Below are positions 16,531 through 24,315 of a DNA stretch of 62,475 bases, piece after piece. A program made the position numbers and the translations under genes. Source of the DNA: Anaerococcus sp. GTDB taxonomy: Bacteria; Bacillota; Clostridia; Tissierellales; Peptoniphilaceae. Under the pieces are notes generated by a model that was not told the origin of the DNA, did no database searches, and saw nothing but the letters and a program-made list of their open reading frames with translations. Location: the NCBI RefSeq assembly GCF_030825785.1, contig NZ_JAPJPG010000003.1, positions 1 through 62,475 of the forward strand. Reading direction: 5' to 3'. Numbering within the stretch: position 1 is the stretch's first letter; every line of letters starts with the position of its first letter.

Positions 16531-16677
16531 GCTTATGGTTAGGATTTGCTTATTTATCTTGTAGGAGTCAGCCTGCTGAAGGTTTAGAAAAAACTTGCGG
16601 ATGTTTATTAATCCGATTCTTCTTGAACTTCTATAAAGAAAAATATAAAGGAGAATTAAATATATATTAATTTAGTA

Positions 16678-16711
16678 AAGCTAGGAGAGAGAATTCTTTT
16701 CTAGCTTTTTT
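16678..16711 (+). terminator. Rho-independent terminator after the double-cubane operon
   Basis: Stem AAAGCTAG (16678-16685) / CTAGCTTT (16701-16708) followed by a T-run, about 150 bases after the reductase stop. The long gap leaves room for an undetected small transcript, but no reading frame was seen there. Confidence 0.8.
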
Positions 16712-16771
16712 CGGGAAGAATTTCCTTTAATTTCTATATATAAGTAGAAGTATTTATATAAAGGAGAGATT

Positions 16772-17566
16772 ATGATTGTAAATCGTGTGGAAAAGATAGG
16801 AAATTTTACTACAATAGATAATGGCTACTTAAATGATGAAGACATTTCCTTTAAGGCCAATGGGATTCTTACTTATCTTTTGAGCCTACCTGATGATTGG
16901 GTTGTTCATATAGAGCATATTGTTACAAAGTCAAAAGATGGGATATCTTCTTTTAGGACAGGACTTTCTGAGCTGATAGATAAGGGCTATCTTAAAAGAT
17001 ATCCTATAAAGGAAGATGGAGTGATAATCCGCTGGGAGACTGAGATTAATGAAAGTATTGAAATCAATTTAAATAGTCCACTTGGAGAAAATCTAGAAGT
17101 AGAAGATCAATACCTTGATAAAGATGATGAAAATAGCGATCAGAAGCATAATCCTAGTAAAGAGGAGGAAATAGCTAATCTGGATAAGAAAGATGAAATA
17201 ATATTAGGAGAAAATCAAGGTATAGGAGATTTACTTGTAGAAAATCAAGAAGTAGAAAATAAAAGGCTACTAAATACTAATATAACAAAAACTTATAATA
17301 CAAATAACTTAGTAGACAAAAGCCTCCTTTCAAAGTTAGATAGGCTTTGGAAATCTCAACGAGGGACTTTTTCTGATGAAGATATTATATCTAACCCCAG
17401 CTATTGCGAAGCTATTTCAAAGTTATTGGATGATTATGGAGAAGATCTGATTATCAAAGCAATAAAAAACATCCCAACTCTTTCAAAGAGGAGAAAGAAT
17501 AAGATAAGACTATCTTGGTTTTTAAGGGAGGGAAATTTTAGGAGGGCTTGTTTTATGAGAAGATGA
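16772..17566 (+). CDS. Replication-initiator/DnaD-like helix-turn-helix protein, orphan
   Basis: 264 aa. The N-terminal ~95 residues (NRVEKIGNFTTIDNGYLND; SFKANGILTYLLSLPDDWV; DGISSFRTGLSELIDKGYL) look like the winged-helix domain of phage and plasmid replication initiator or replisome organiser proteins. An acidic, Glu/Asn-rich linker covers ~95-185. The C-terminal ~80 residues (LLDDYGEDLIIKAIKNI; IRLSWFLREGNFRRACF) resemble DnaD-like tails. AGGAGAG precedes the ATG. No integrase, capsid or plasmid gene is near, so it is either a stranded mobile-element gene or a domesticated DNA-binding protein. Confidence 0.65.
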   Translation: MIVNRVEKIGNFTTIDNGYLNDEDISFKANGILTYLLSLPDDWVVHIEHIVTKSKDGISSFRTGLSELIDKGYLKRYPIKEDGVIIRWETEINESIEINLNSPLGENLEVEDQYLDKDDENSDQKHNPSKEEEIANLDKKDEIILGENQGIGDLLVENQEVENKRLLNTNITKTYNTNNLVDKSLLSKLDRLWKSQRGTFSDEDIISNPSYCEAISKLLDDYGEDLIIKAIKNIPTLSKRRKNKIRLSWFLREGNFRRACFMRR

Positions 17567-17624
17567 ATGTATTTACTAAGTAAATCATTGATGTAGAATA
17601 AAGTTAAATGCGAAGGAGGTAGAC

Positions 17625-17783
17625 ATGGGAAATAATACTAAGAAACTTTCTTACTGGCTTTCTTTAGGAGCCTTGTTTGGGATGATTTTTGGAGGACTTT
17701 TTGATAAACTTGCTCTAGGAATTTGCCTGGGGTCTGTTTTTGGAATTTTGTTGGGCTTATCTAATAGCAAAGGGGGAAAATAA
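17625..17783 (+). CDS. Small glycine-rich membrane protein, 52 aa
   Basis: A short frame with a perfect AAGGAGG site (17613-17619) six bases before its ATG. The product has two hydrophobic, glycine-zipper-like segments (WLSLGALFGMIFGGLF and LGICLGSVFGILLGL) and a lysine-rich end, so it probably forms a helical hairpin in the membrane. It sits 58 bases after the initiator-like gene and 57 bases before cdaA. Function is unknown; this type of small protein is often missed in annotation. Confidence 0.7.
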   Translation: MGNNTKKLSYWLSLGALFGMIFGGLFDKLALGICLGSVFGILLGLSNSKGGK

Positions 17784-17840
17784 TTTATCTTCTTCCTACC
17801 AATAAGCTTGTTAAATAGTACATTAATAGAAGGAGGAAGT

Positions 17841-18677
17841 ATGAATTTTTTGGAAAATATTATTACGTCTTTGATGTTGATTAGGGTGACAGATATTATT
17901 GATATTGCAATTATTGCCTTTGTTATTTATAAACTTTTCTCACTTCTAAGAAACACCAGGGCCGAACAGGTACTTAAGGGACTGATTTTTGTTTTGTTTT
18001 TCGCATCTATTGCGGATATTCTAAATCTTAATACAGTCTCTTGGGTGATGAATCAATTCTTGACAGTTGCCCTAGTCTTTATCATAGTTGTCTTTCAACC
18101 AGAGCTTAGGAGCGCTCTTGAAAGGCTTGGTAGGGGTAGGAGTTTGTTTTCTAGTGAAAAGATCCAGAGGGATGAGAGAAGTATAGATGAGCTAGTTTCT
18201 GCTATGAGCTCTCTTTCTAGGCAAAAGATTGGAGCTCTTGTGGTTTTGGAAAGGGAAGTTGGTCTTTCTGATATTATAGAAAGTGGGACCAAGCTTGATA
18301 GTGATATCTCTTCAGAGCTTCTTATAAATATCTTTATTCCCAACACTCCTCTTCACGATGGGGCTGTGATTATTAGGAAAAATACTATCGCTGCAGCAGC
18401 TTGCTACTTGCCTTTGTCTTCTTCAAATACTATAGCCAAGGAGCTTGGGACAAGGCATAGAGCAGCTATTGGGATTTCTGAAAAGAGCGATTGTCTTGTG
18501 GTTATTGTATCAGAAGAGACAGGAAATATTTCTGTTGCAGAAAATGGCAAGATTAATAGATATTTTGATGAGGAAAGCCTGAAGATTAGACTTAAAAACG
18601 AGCTTGTAAATACTGATAATGTAAGTGAGGTCTTGAAGAAAGAAAAGAAGGGAGAGGTAAATGAAAAAGAAAAATGA
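17841..18677 (+). CDS. cdaA: Diadenylate cyclase CdaA (DacA)
   Basis: 278-aa membrane-bound enzyme that condenses two ATP into cyclic di-AMP, the messenger for potassium and osmotic balance and cell-wall homeostasis. Three N-terminal membrane segments (~10-90) precede the DAC domain with PLHDGAVIIR and GTRHRAAIGISE, the substrate and metal motifs. Start at 17841 follows AGGAGG; an upstream in-frame start at 17808 lacks one. The next gene, cdaR, overlaps by 17 bases as usual for this pair, but glmM, the common third gene, is not present. Confidence 0.95.
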   Translation: MNFLENIITSLMLIRVTDIIDIAIIAFVIYKLFSLLRNTRAEQVLKGLIFVLFFASIADILNLNTVSWVMNQFLTVALVFIIVVFQPELRSALERLGRGRSLFSSEKIQRDERSIDELVSAMSSLSRQKIGALVVLEREVGLSDIIESGTKLDSDISSELLINIFIPNTPLHDGAVIIRKNTIAAAACYLPLSSSNTIAKELGTRHRAAIGISEKSDCLVVIVSEETGNISVAENGKINRYFDEESLKIRLKNELVNTDNVSEVLKKEKKGEVNEKEK

Positions 18678-19596
18678 TGTGCAATTGATAGTCCTATCGA
18701 TTATTCTTGCTATTGTCATGTGGGCTTTTGTAGTTACTTCGACTAACCCTTCTGTAAATAGGACTTTCAGAAATGTTCCAATCCTTGTCCAAAACAAGGA
18801 CGCCTTAGAAGAAAGGGGCTATACAATTATAGGTCTCGATGAGGCAAGTAATGTCAATATCAGAGTTGAGGGCACTAGGGATAAGATTGTCGGAATCAAG
18901 CAAAACGACATCCAAGCAAGTATTGACGTTAAGGATGTAAAGGAAGGAATCCAATCTGTTGGGGTTAAGGTAGATACACCAAGCGGGGTTGGGATTTCCA
19001 TGGTAGATCCTCCTTCAATCAATATCAATGTTCAAAAGAAGGTAGAAAAGTCCCTCCCGATCAATATCATAATCAAGGATAGCCTAAAAGATGGAAGGTC
19101 TGTTGAAATTAACGAGCAGTCTATCAAGGAAGTCACAGTCAAGGGACCTGTATCTCAAATAAATAAGATCGATAGAGTTGAAGTAAATATTGACGAGGAA
19201 AGCTATCTAGATGGCAAAATCCATAATCTAGATATCCATATTTTGGATAAGGACGGCAAGGAAGTTACTGGCATCGAGAAGTCAAATGATGATATAAATA
19301 TTTCCTTTAGGGCAGAGGAAACTAAGAGAGTTCCCATAAAAATAAGTTATTATGGTGAGCCAGCTTATGGCTACGAGATTAAAAATATAAGTCTATCTCA
19401 GAAGGAATGCGTCATAAAGGGCGATAGCGGGTCTCTAAAGTCGGTAGATCAAATCGAAACTTATCCTGTAAATGTTGCTGAGCTTAAATCTGATAAGAAT
19501 GGCGAGATCAAGCTTAATATTCCTGACGGAGTAAGCCTTTATGATGGAAAAGATCCAGTATCCTACAAGATAGAAGTAGGAAGAAAAGAAAAGTAA
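18661..19596 (+). CDS. cdaR: YbbR-domain regulator of the diadenylate cyclase
   Basis: 311 aa. One N-terminal membrane segment (LIVLSIILAIVMWAFVV) is followed by about three extracellular YbbR repeats (for example VPILVQNKDALEERGY, LPINIIIKDSLKDG, RVPIKISYYGEPAYGYEI). CdaR-type proteins bind CdaA and modulate its activity from the outer face of the membrane. It overlaps cdaA by 17 bases and the next gene by one base (TAATG), so all three are likely one transcript. Length fits the family; repeat borders are approximate. Confidence 0.9.
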   Translation: MKKKNDVQLIVLSIILAIVMWAFVVTSTNPSVNRTFRNVPILVQNKDALEERGYTIIGLDEASNVNIRVEGTRDKIVGIKQNDIQASIDVKDVKEGIQSVGVKVDTPSGVGISMVDPPSININVQKKVEKSLPINIIIKDSLKDGRSVEINEQSIKEVTVKGPVSQINKIDRVEVNIDEESYLDGKIHNLDIHILDKDGKEVTGIEKSNDDINISFRAEETKRVPIKISYYGEPAYGYEIKNISLSQKECVIKGDSGSLKSVDQIETYPVNVAELKSDKNGEIKLNIPDGVSLYDGKDPVSYKIEVGRKEK

Positions 19597-20948
19597 TGAG
19601 ACTTAATACAAAGATTAATTATGAAAATATAATAGATAGATTAAAAGAGGCTGGCTTTAAGTCTTTTCCTGTGGGAGGAGCTGTTAGAGACAGCCTTCTT
19701 TCTAGAGAAGTTTCTGATATAGATATCACAACTGATGCAAGGCCAGAAGAGATCGAGGAAGTCTTCAGAGACTTTAAGCTTATAGATATTGGAAAGAGAT
19801 TTGGGACAATCAAAGTCATAATAGAAGGAGAAGCCTTTGAAATTACGACTTTCAGAAAAGAAAGCGCCTATAGGGACGGGAGACATCCTACAGAAGTTAG
19901 CTTTTCTGATAATCTGATAGATGACCTAGAAAGAAGAGACTTTACCATAAACGCTATGGCCTTTGATAGGGGTAAGATAATTGACCCCTTTGAAGGAGGT
20001 GCGGATCTTTCTAGAAAAGTTATAAGGGCTGTGGGAGATCCTAGAGAAAGAATAGACGAAGATCTCCTAAGAAGTCTTAGGGCGGTGCGCTTTGCAAACC
20101 GCTTGGGCTTTACCATAGAAGAATCCCTCAAGGAAGCTATTAGGGAAAATGCCAATAAGATTAATTCCATATCCCAGGAGAGGATAGCCAGTGAATTAAG
20201 TGAAATCCTCACTTCAGCTACTCCTTCCAGGGGGATAAGGCTTATGGATGAAGTAGGGCTCTTAGCTGAAATTTTCCCTGAAGTAAAAAGAACGGTAGGC
20301 TTTGACCAACATTCGACCTATCATGCAGATGATGTCTACAATCATAGCCAAAAGGTGCTTGATAAAAGCTCAGCAGACCTTACCGTAAGATTTGCTGCTC
20401 TCTACCACGATGTTGGCAAGGTCGATACATTTTTCCTAGATGAGAGAGGAGAGGGGAGATTCTTCGGCCATCAAAATCTTTCGGAAGAGATGTTAAGGAA
20501 AAGGCTTAAGGAGCTAAAGTTTTCAAATAAATTCATAAGTGATGCTACAATCCTTGTCAAAAGGCATATGGACTGTTCCAATATTTACACAAAAAAGTCT
20601 ATCAGAAAGCTTCTTAGACGACTAGGCGAAGAAAATCTTAGGCGCTTATTCGACCTACAAAGAGCGGACATCCTTTCAACCAACCACCCTGATCCCAGTA
20701 ATATAGACCTTGGAGAAGAGATCCTTGCTGAAGTCTTGGCGGATGATATACCTAAGAAAAGATCAGACCTTGCCGTTGATGGAAATGACCTAATAAGGAT
20801 GGGCTATCCTCAAGGAAAGATTATTGGAGATCTTTTAAGAATAATTGAAGAAGAAATACTAGAAGAAAATTTAGAAAATAATAAAAAAGCAATCGAGGAC
20901 TTTTTGACGAGAATGGGTAAAAATCTTGATAGCTTGACAAAGAAGTAG
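19596..20948 (+). CDS. cca: CCA tRNA nucleotidyltransferase
   Basis: 450 aa, class II nucleotidyltransferase that adds or repairs the 3' CCA end of tRNAs. Motifs in order: FPVGGAVRDSLL (~22), SDIDITTDARPEEIEEVF (metal-binding D-x-D, ~40), RRDFTINAMAFD (~108), DLLRSLRAVRFANRLGF (~150), then an HD-type domain with FAALYHDVGK (~265). The HD domain suggests added phosphohydrolase activity as in some bacterial CCA enzymes. It is coupled to cdaR by a one-base stop-start overlap; this pairing is not the usual cdaA-cdaR-glmM order. Confidence 0.92.
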   Translation: MRLNTKINYENIIDRLKEAGFKSFPVGGAVRDSLLSREVSDIDITTDARPEEIEEVFRDFKLIDIGKRFGTIKVIIEGEAFEITTFRKESAYRDGRHPTEVSFSDNLIDDLERRDFTINAMAFDRGKIIDPFEGGADLSRKVIRAVGDPRERIDEDLLRSLRAVRFANRLGFTIEESLKEAIRENANKINSISQERIASELSEILTSATPSRGIRLMDEVGLLAEIFPEVKRTVGFDQHSTYHADDVYNHSQKVLDKSSADLTVRFAALYHDVGKVDTFFLDERGEGRFFGHQNLSEEMLRKRLKELKFSNKFISDATILVKRHMDCSNIYTKKSIRKLLRRLGEENLRRLFDLQRADILSTNHPDPSNIDLGEEILAEVLADDIPKKRSDLAVDGNDLIRMGYPQGKIIGDLLRIIEEEILEENLENNKKAIEDFLTRMGKNLDSLTKK

Positions 20949-20986
20949 TATATTATTTCAATGAGTAAGAACACCAGGAGGAAAAA

Positions 20987-22342
20987 ATGACAGAATTAAA
21001 ATCACACGAAAATAATATAGCAAAATTCGAATTCGACGTGCCTTATGATGAGTTCAAAAAGGCAACTGATACTGTATATAAAAGAAACAAATCTAGATAT
21101 AGGGTAGATGGCTTTAGACCAGGTCACGTTTCTAGAAAAGTACTTGAGAAAATGTACGGACCAGAAATCTTCTACGATGAAGCAATCAAGATAGTTTTCC
21201 CTACACCATACGAAAAAGCTGTAGAAGAACTTGGCCTTGAAGTAATCGACCAACCATCAGTAGACCTAGACGATATCGAAAAAGGAAAAGATATCACATT
21301 TAAGGTTGAAGTTGAAACAAAACCACACCCAGAACTAGGGGACTATTCAGAACTAATCGTTGAAGAAGTATCTAGCGAAGTAACAGACGGAGATGTTGAC
21401 GCAGAACTTAAGAAACAACAAGACGAAAACGCAAGACTAGTTCCAGTTGAAGATGGCGAAGCTAAAGAAGGCGATACAGTAAATATCGACTTTGATGGTT
21501 TCCTTGATGGAGAAAGATTCGAAGGTGGTAAGGCAGAAGATTACGACCTAGTTCTTGGATCAAACACCTTTATCGAAGGCTTTGAAGGACAAGTAGAAGG
21601 CCACAAGGTTGGAGATAAGTTTGACGTTAACGTAACCTTCCCAGAAGATTACCAAGCGAAAGAATTCCAAGGAAAAGATGCTAAGTTCGAAGTTGAAATC
21701 AACTTAATTACAAGAAAAGAACTTCCAGAACTAGATGATGAGTTCGCAAAAGACATCTCTGAATTCGACACACTTGATGAGTTAAAGAACAACCTAAGAG
21801 AAAAACTTGCTGAAGAAAAGAAGGATTACGCTAAAAACCTAATCCAAAACCAAGCAATTGAAGCTCTAGTTAATAAGTCTGAAGTAAGCGCACCAAGACC
21901 AATGGTTGATGCTGAAATCGACTACGAACTACAAAACCTAGACCAAAGACTTCAACAAATGGGTATCACCCTAGCTCAATATATCGAGATGACAAAGATG
22001 GATATCAACCAAATCCGTGACCAATACAGAGCTCAAGCAGAAGCTAGAGTTAAGGCAAATCTCGTTATAGACGAAGTTGCTCTTAAAGAAGGCATAGAAG
22101 TTACAGAAGAAGAAAAAGAAAACGAAATCAAAGAAGCAGCAGAAAGTTATGGAGTAGATGATCTTGAGAAATTCAAAGAACTTTTCGCTAAAAACATCTC
22201 TGATAAGACTCTAGAAGAGAACATCATGAGAAGAAAAGCAGTTGAACTTCTTACAGAAAACGCTAAAGCTCTTCCTCACGAAGAATACCACAAGGCAGTT
22301 GGCGAAGAAGACCACGACCACGAGGAAGGCGAAGACAAATAA
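20987..22342 (+). CDS. tig: Trigger factor
   Basis: 451 aa, ribosome-associated chaperone and prolyl isomerase. The N-terminal ribosome-binding domain carries a variant signature GFRPGHVSRKVLEKMYG (~43-59). The FKBP-type domain (~160-245) has GDTVNIDFDGFLDG and FIEGFEGQVEGHKVGD, and the C-terminal chaperone arms follow. The acidic tail is rich in His, Asp and Glu (GEEDHDHEEGEDK), a possible metal-binding end. AGGAGG precedes the start. A TTGACA at 20934, inside the end of cca, may belong to its own promoter with a weak -10 at 20957. It begins the classic tig-clpP-clpX order. Confidence 0.95.
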   Translation: MTELKSHENNIAKFEFDVPYDEFKKATDTVYKRNKSRYRVDGFRPGHVSRKVLEKMYGPEIFYDEAIKIVFPTPYEKAVEELGLEVIDQPSVDLDDIEKGKDITFKVEVETKPHPELGDYSELIVEEVSSEVTDGDVDAELKKQQDENARLVPVEDGEAKEGDTVNIDFDGFLDGERFEGGKAEDYDLVLGSNTFIEGFEGQVEGHKVGDKFDVNVTFPEDYQAKEFQGKDAKFEVEINLITRKELPELDDEFAKDISEFDTLDELKNNLREKLAEEKKDYAKNLIQNQAIEALVNKSEVSAPRPMVDAEIDYELQNLDQRLQQMGITLAQYIEMTKMDINQIRDQYRAQAEARVKANLVIDEVALKEGIEVTEEEKENEIKEAAESYGVDDLEKFKELFAKNISDKTLEENIMRRKAVELLTENAKALPHEEYHKAVGEEDHDHEEGEDK

Positions 22343-22366
22343 GCTCCATTTAGATAAGGAGATAAA

Positions 22367-22960
22367 ATGATTCCTAAAAATTATTTAGTACCAACAGTTG
22401 TAGAACAAACAAATAGAGGCGAGAGAGCCTATGATATATATTCAAGACTTCTAAAAGACAGGATAATCTTCCTATCAGGTGAAGTTCGTGATGAAATATC
22501 AGATATAATCATAGCCCAACTACTATTTCTAGAAAGCGAAGATCCTGATAAGGACATCCAATTTTACATCAACTCTCCTGGCGGAGTTGTAACAAGCGGA
22601 CTTGCTATATACGATACAATGAACTACATCAAACCAGATGTATCCACAATCTGTATAGGTCAAGCTGCATCAATGGCGGCAGTCCTTCTATCATCAGGGG
22701 CTAAGGGGAAAAGATACTCCCTACCTAGCTCAAATATCATGATCCATCAACCTTCTGGTGGAGCCCAAGGTCAAGCTAGCGATATTGTGATACAAGCTGA
22801 ACAAATAATTAAGATTAAAGAAAGACTAAACAATATCCTTTCTGATAATACAGGACAAAGTCTAAAGAAGATAGAAAAAGATACCGATAGGGACTTTGCT
22901 ATGACAGCAGCTGAAGCGAAAGAGTATGGTCTAATCGATAAAGTAATTGAAAGTAAGTAG
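22367..22960 (+). CDS. clpP: ATP-dependent Clp protease proteolytic subunit
   Basis: 197-aa serine peptidase forming the 14-subunit barrel that degrades proteins fed by ClpX. Catalytic residues: S102 in GQAASMAAV, H127 in IMIHQPSGG, and the Asp in DTDRDFAMTAAEA (~175). The N-terminal propeptide is very short (IPKNYLVPTVVEQT). It lies 24 bases after tig and six before clpX, so the three are probably transcribed together. Confidence 0.97.
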   Translation: MIPKNYLVPTVVEQTNRGERAYDIYSRLLKDRIIFLSGEVRDEISDIIIAQLLFLESEDPDKDIQFYINSPGGVVTSGLAIYDTMNYIKPDVSTICIGQAASMAAVLLSSGAKGKRYSLPSSNIMIHQPSGGAQGQASDIVIQAEQIIKIKERLNNILSDNTGQSLKKIEKDTDRDFAMTAAEAKEYGLIDKVIESK

Positions 22961-22966
22961 GAATAA

Positions 22967-24181
22967 ATGTCTGATTACGAACAAAAAGAAATAAGATGTT
23001 CTTTTTGTGGCAAGGATAGCTCACAAGTTAAAAGAATTATAGCTGGTCCTAATGCTTATATTTGCAACGAATGTGTCGACTTATGTCACGAGATTATAGC
23101 CCAAGAGACTAACACATCAAGTGAGTTTTCGGCTGATATCGACCTATCAACACCAAAGGAGATCAAGGACTTCCTAGACTCTTATGTTGTAGGTCAAGAT
23201 GATGCCAAAAAGACCCTTTCTGTTGCAGTATATAACCACTACAAAAGAATTAATAGCAATGAAGAAGATAGCGACATAGAGCTACAAAAATCAAATATAT
23301 TAATGCTAGGTCCAACTGGTTCAGGAAAGACACTCCTTGCCCAAACCCTTGCTCGCAAGCTAAATGTACCTTTTGCTATAGCAGATGCGACAAGCCTTAC
23401 AGAGGCAGGTTATGTAGGTGAGGATGTGGAAAATATTATCCTAAAACTCGTCCAAGCCGCAGATTACGATATCGACATAGCAGAGCGTGGAATTATCTAT
23501 GTGGATGAGATAGATAAGATCACAAGAAAAAGCGAAAATCCATCTATAACCCGTGATGTATCAGGTGAAGGTGTCCAACAAGCCCTCCTTAAACTAATTG
23601 AGGGAACAGAAGCAAATGTCCCTCCTCAAGGAGGAAGGAAGCATCCTAGCCAAGAGTATATTCAAGTAGATACTACAAATATCCTCTTTATCCTAGGAGG
23701 AGCCTTCGATGGAATTGAAGATATAATAAATAGGAGACTTTCTGAAAAGAGCATAGGTTTTGGGGCAAGTGTTACAAAAAATGCTAGTGCAAGCCTTAAG
23801 GAAGTAAACACTGAAGACCTCCTTAAGTACGGACTCATCCCAGAATTTATAGGAAGGGTACCTATAGTTGTAAGCCTTGATTCCCTTGAAGTTGACTCTC
23901 TAGTTAAAATCTTAAAGGAGCCAAAAAACTCCTTCGTAAGACAATACCAAAAGCTCTTTGAGCTAGATGGTGTAAAGCTTACATTTGAAGATGAGGCTCT
24001 AGAAAAGATTGCAGAAAAAGCCTACAATCAAAAAACTGGTGCCAGAGGACTAAGGACTATAATGGAAAATCTCCTCCTAGATCTCATGTTTGAAATACCT
24101 TCAATAGATGATCTAGAAGAAGTAATTGTCACAAAAGAGTCTATAGATGATAAGGAAAAATTAGTTTATAAGAAAAGATAG
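22967..24181 (+). CDS. clpX: ATP-dependent Clp protease ATP-binding subunit ClpX
   Basis: 404-aa AAA+ unfoldase. An N-terminal zinc-binding domain (CSFCGKDSSQVKR and ICNECVDLCHEI) recognises adaptors and substrates. The AAA+ core has Walker A GPTGSGKT (~112-119), Walker B IIYVDEIDKI (~177) and the conserved YVGEDVEN loop; sensor-2 GARGLRTIMEN follows near 355. The tripeptide contacting ClpP is expected in the middle loop IGFGA. The gene ends six bases before a palindromic element that doubles as a terminator. Confidence 0.97.
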   Translation: MSDYEQKEIRCSFCGKDSSQVKRIIAGPNAYICNECVDLCHEIIAQETNTSSEFSADIDLSTPKEIKDFLDSYVVGQDDAKKTLSVAVYNHYKRINSNEEDSDIELQKSNILMLGPTGSGKTLLAQTLARKLNVPFAIADATSLTEAGYVGEDVENIILKLVQAADYDIDIAERGIIYVDEIDKITRKSENPSITRDVSGEGVQQALLKLIEGTEANVPPQGGRKHPSQEYIQVDTTNILFILGGAFDGIEDIINRRLSEKSIGFGASVTKNASASLKEVNTEDLLKYGLIPEFIGRVPIVVSLDSLEVDSLVKILKEPKNSFVRQYQKLFELDGVKLTFEDEALEKIAEKAYNQKTGARGLRTIMENLLLDLMFEIPSIDDLEEVIVTKESIDDKEKLVYKKR

Positions 24182-24185
24182 AAAG

Positions 24186-24297
24186 ATGGGGTTGTTGCCG
24201 AATGAACAATCGTTCTGATATCATTAACTAATCTCTATTAATGAAAGATTATGCTTAATGAATGACGATAGTATTCATAAATTTGCAACAGCCCCAT
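24186..24297. mobile_element. 110-bp palindromic element, MITE-like, between clpX and lon
   Basis: Outer ends ATGGGG...TTGTTGC (24186-24198) and GCAACAGCCCCAT (24285-24297) are inverted repeats, and the similarity continues nearly to the centre (AATGAACAATCGTT against AATGACGATAG...). The ends match those of the larger element at 61702-61896 (GGGCTGTTGCA type). It has no coding capacity and is followed by TTTTAT, so it can fold as a long transcription terminator. Ends like these recall terminal repeats of some IS families such as IS6, which is only a resemblance. Confidence 0.7.
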
Positions 24298-24315
24298 TTT
24301 ATAGCGAGGTAAAAG

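Noticed and set aside
16772..17783. Prophage or integrated plasmid
   Set aside because: Only one initiator-like gene is present; no integrase, attachment repeats or structural genes accompany it.
20934..20962. Strong promoter for tig
   Set aside because: The TTGACA is perfect but the best -10 at correct spacing, TTCAAT, is poor; noted only in the tig entry.
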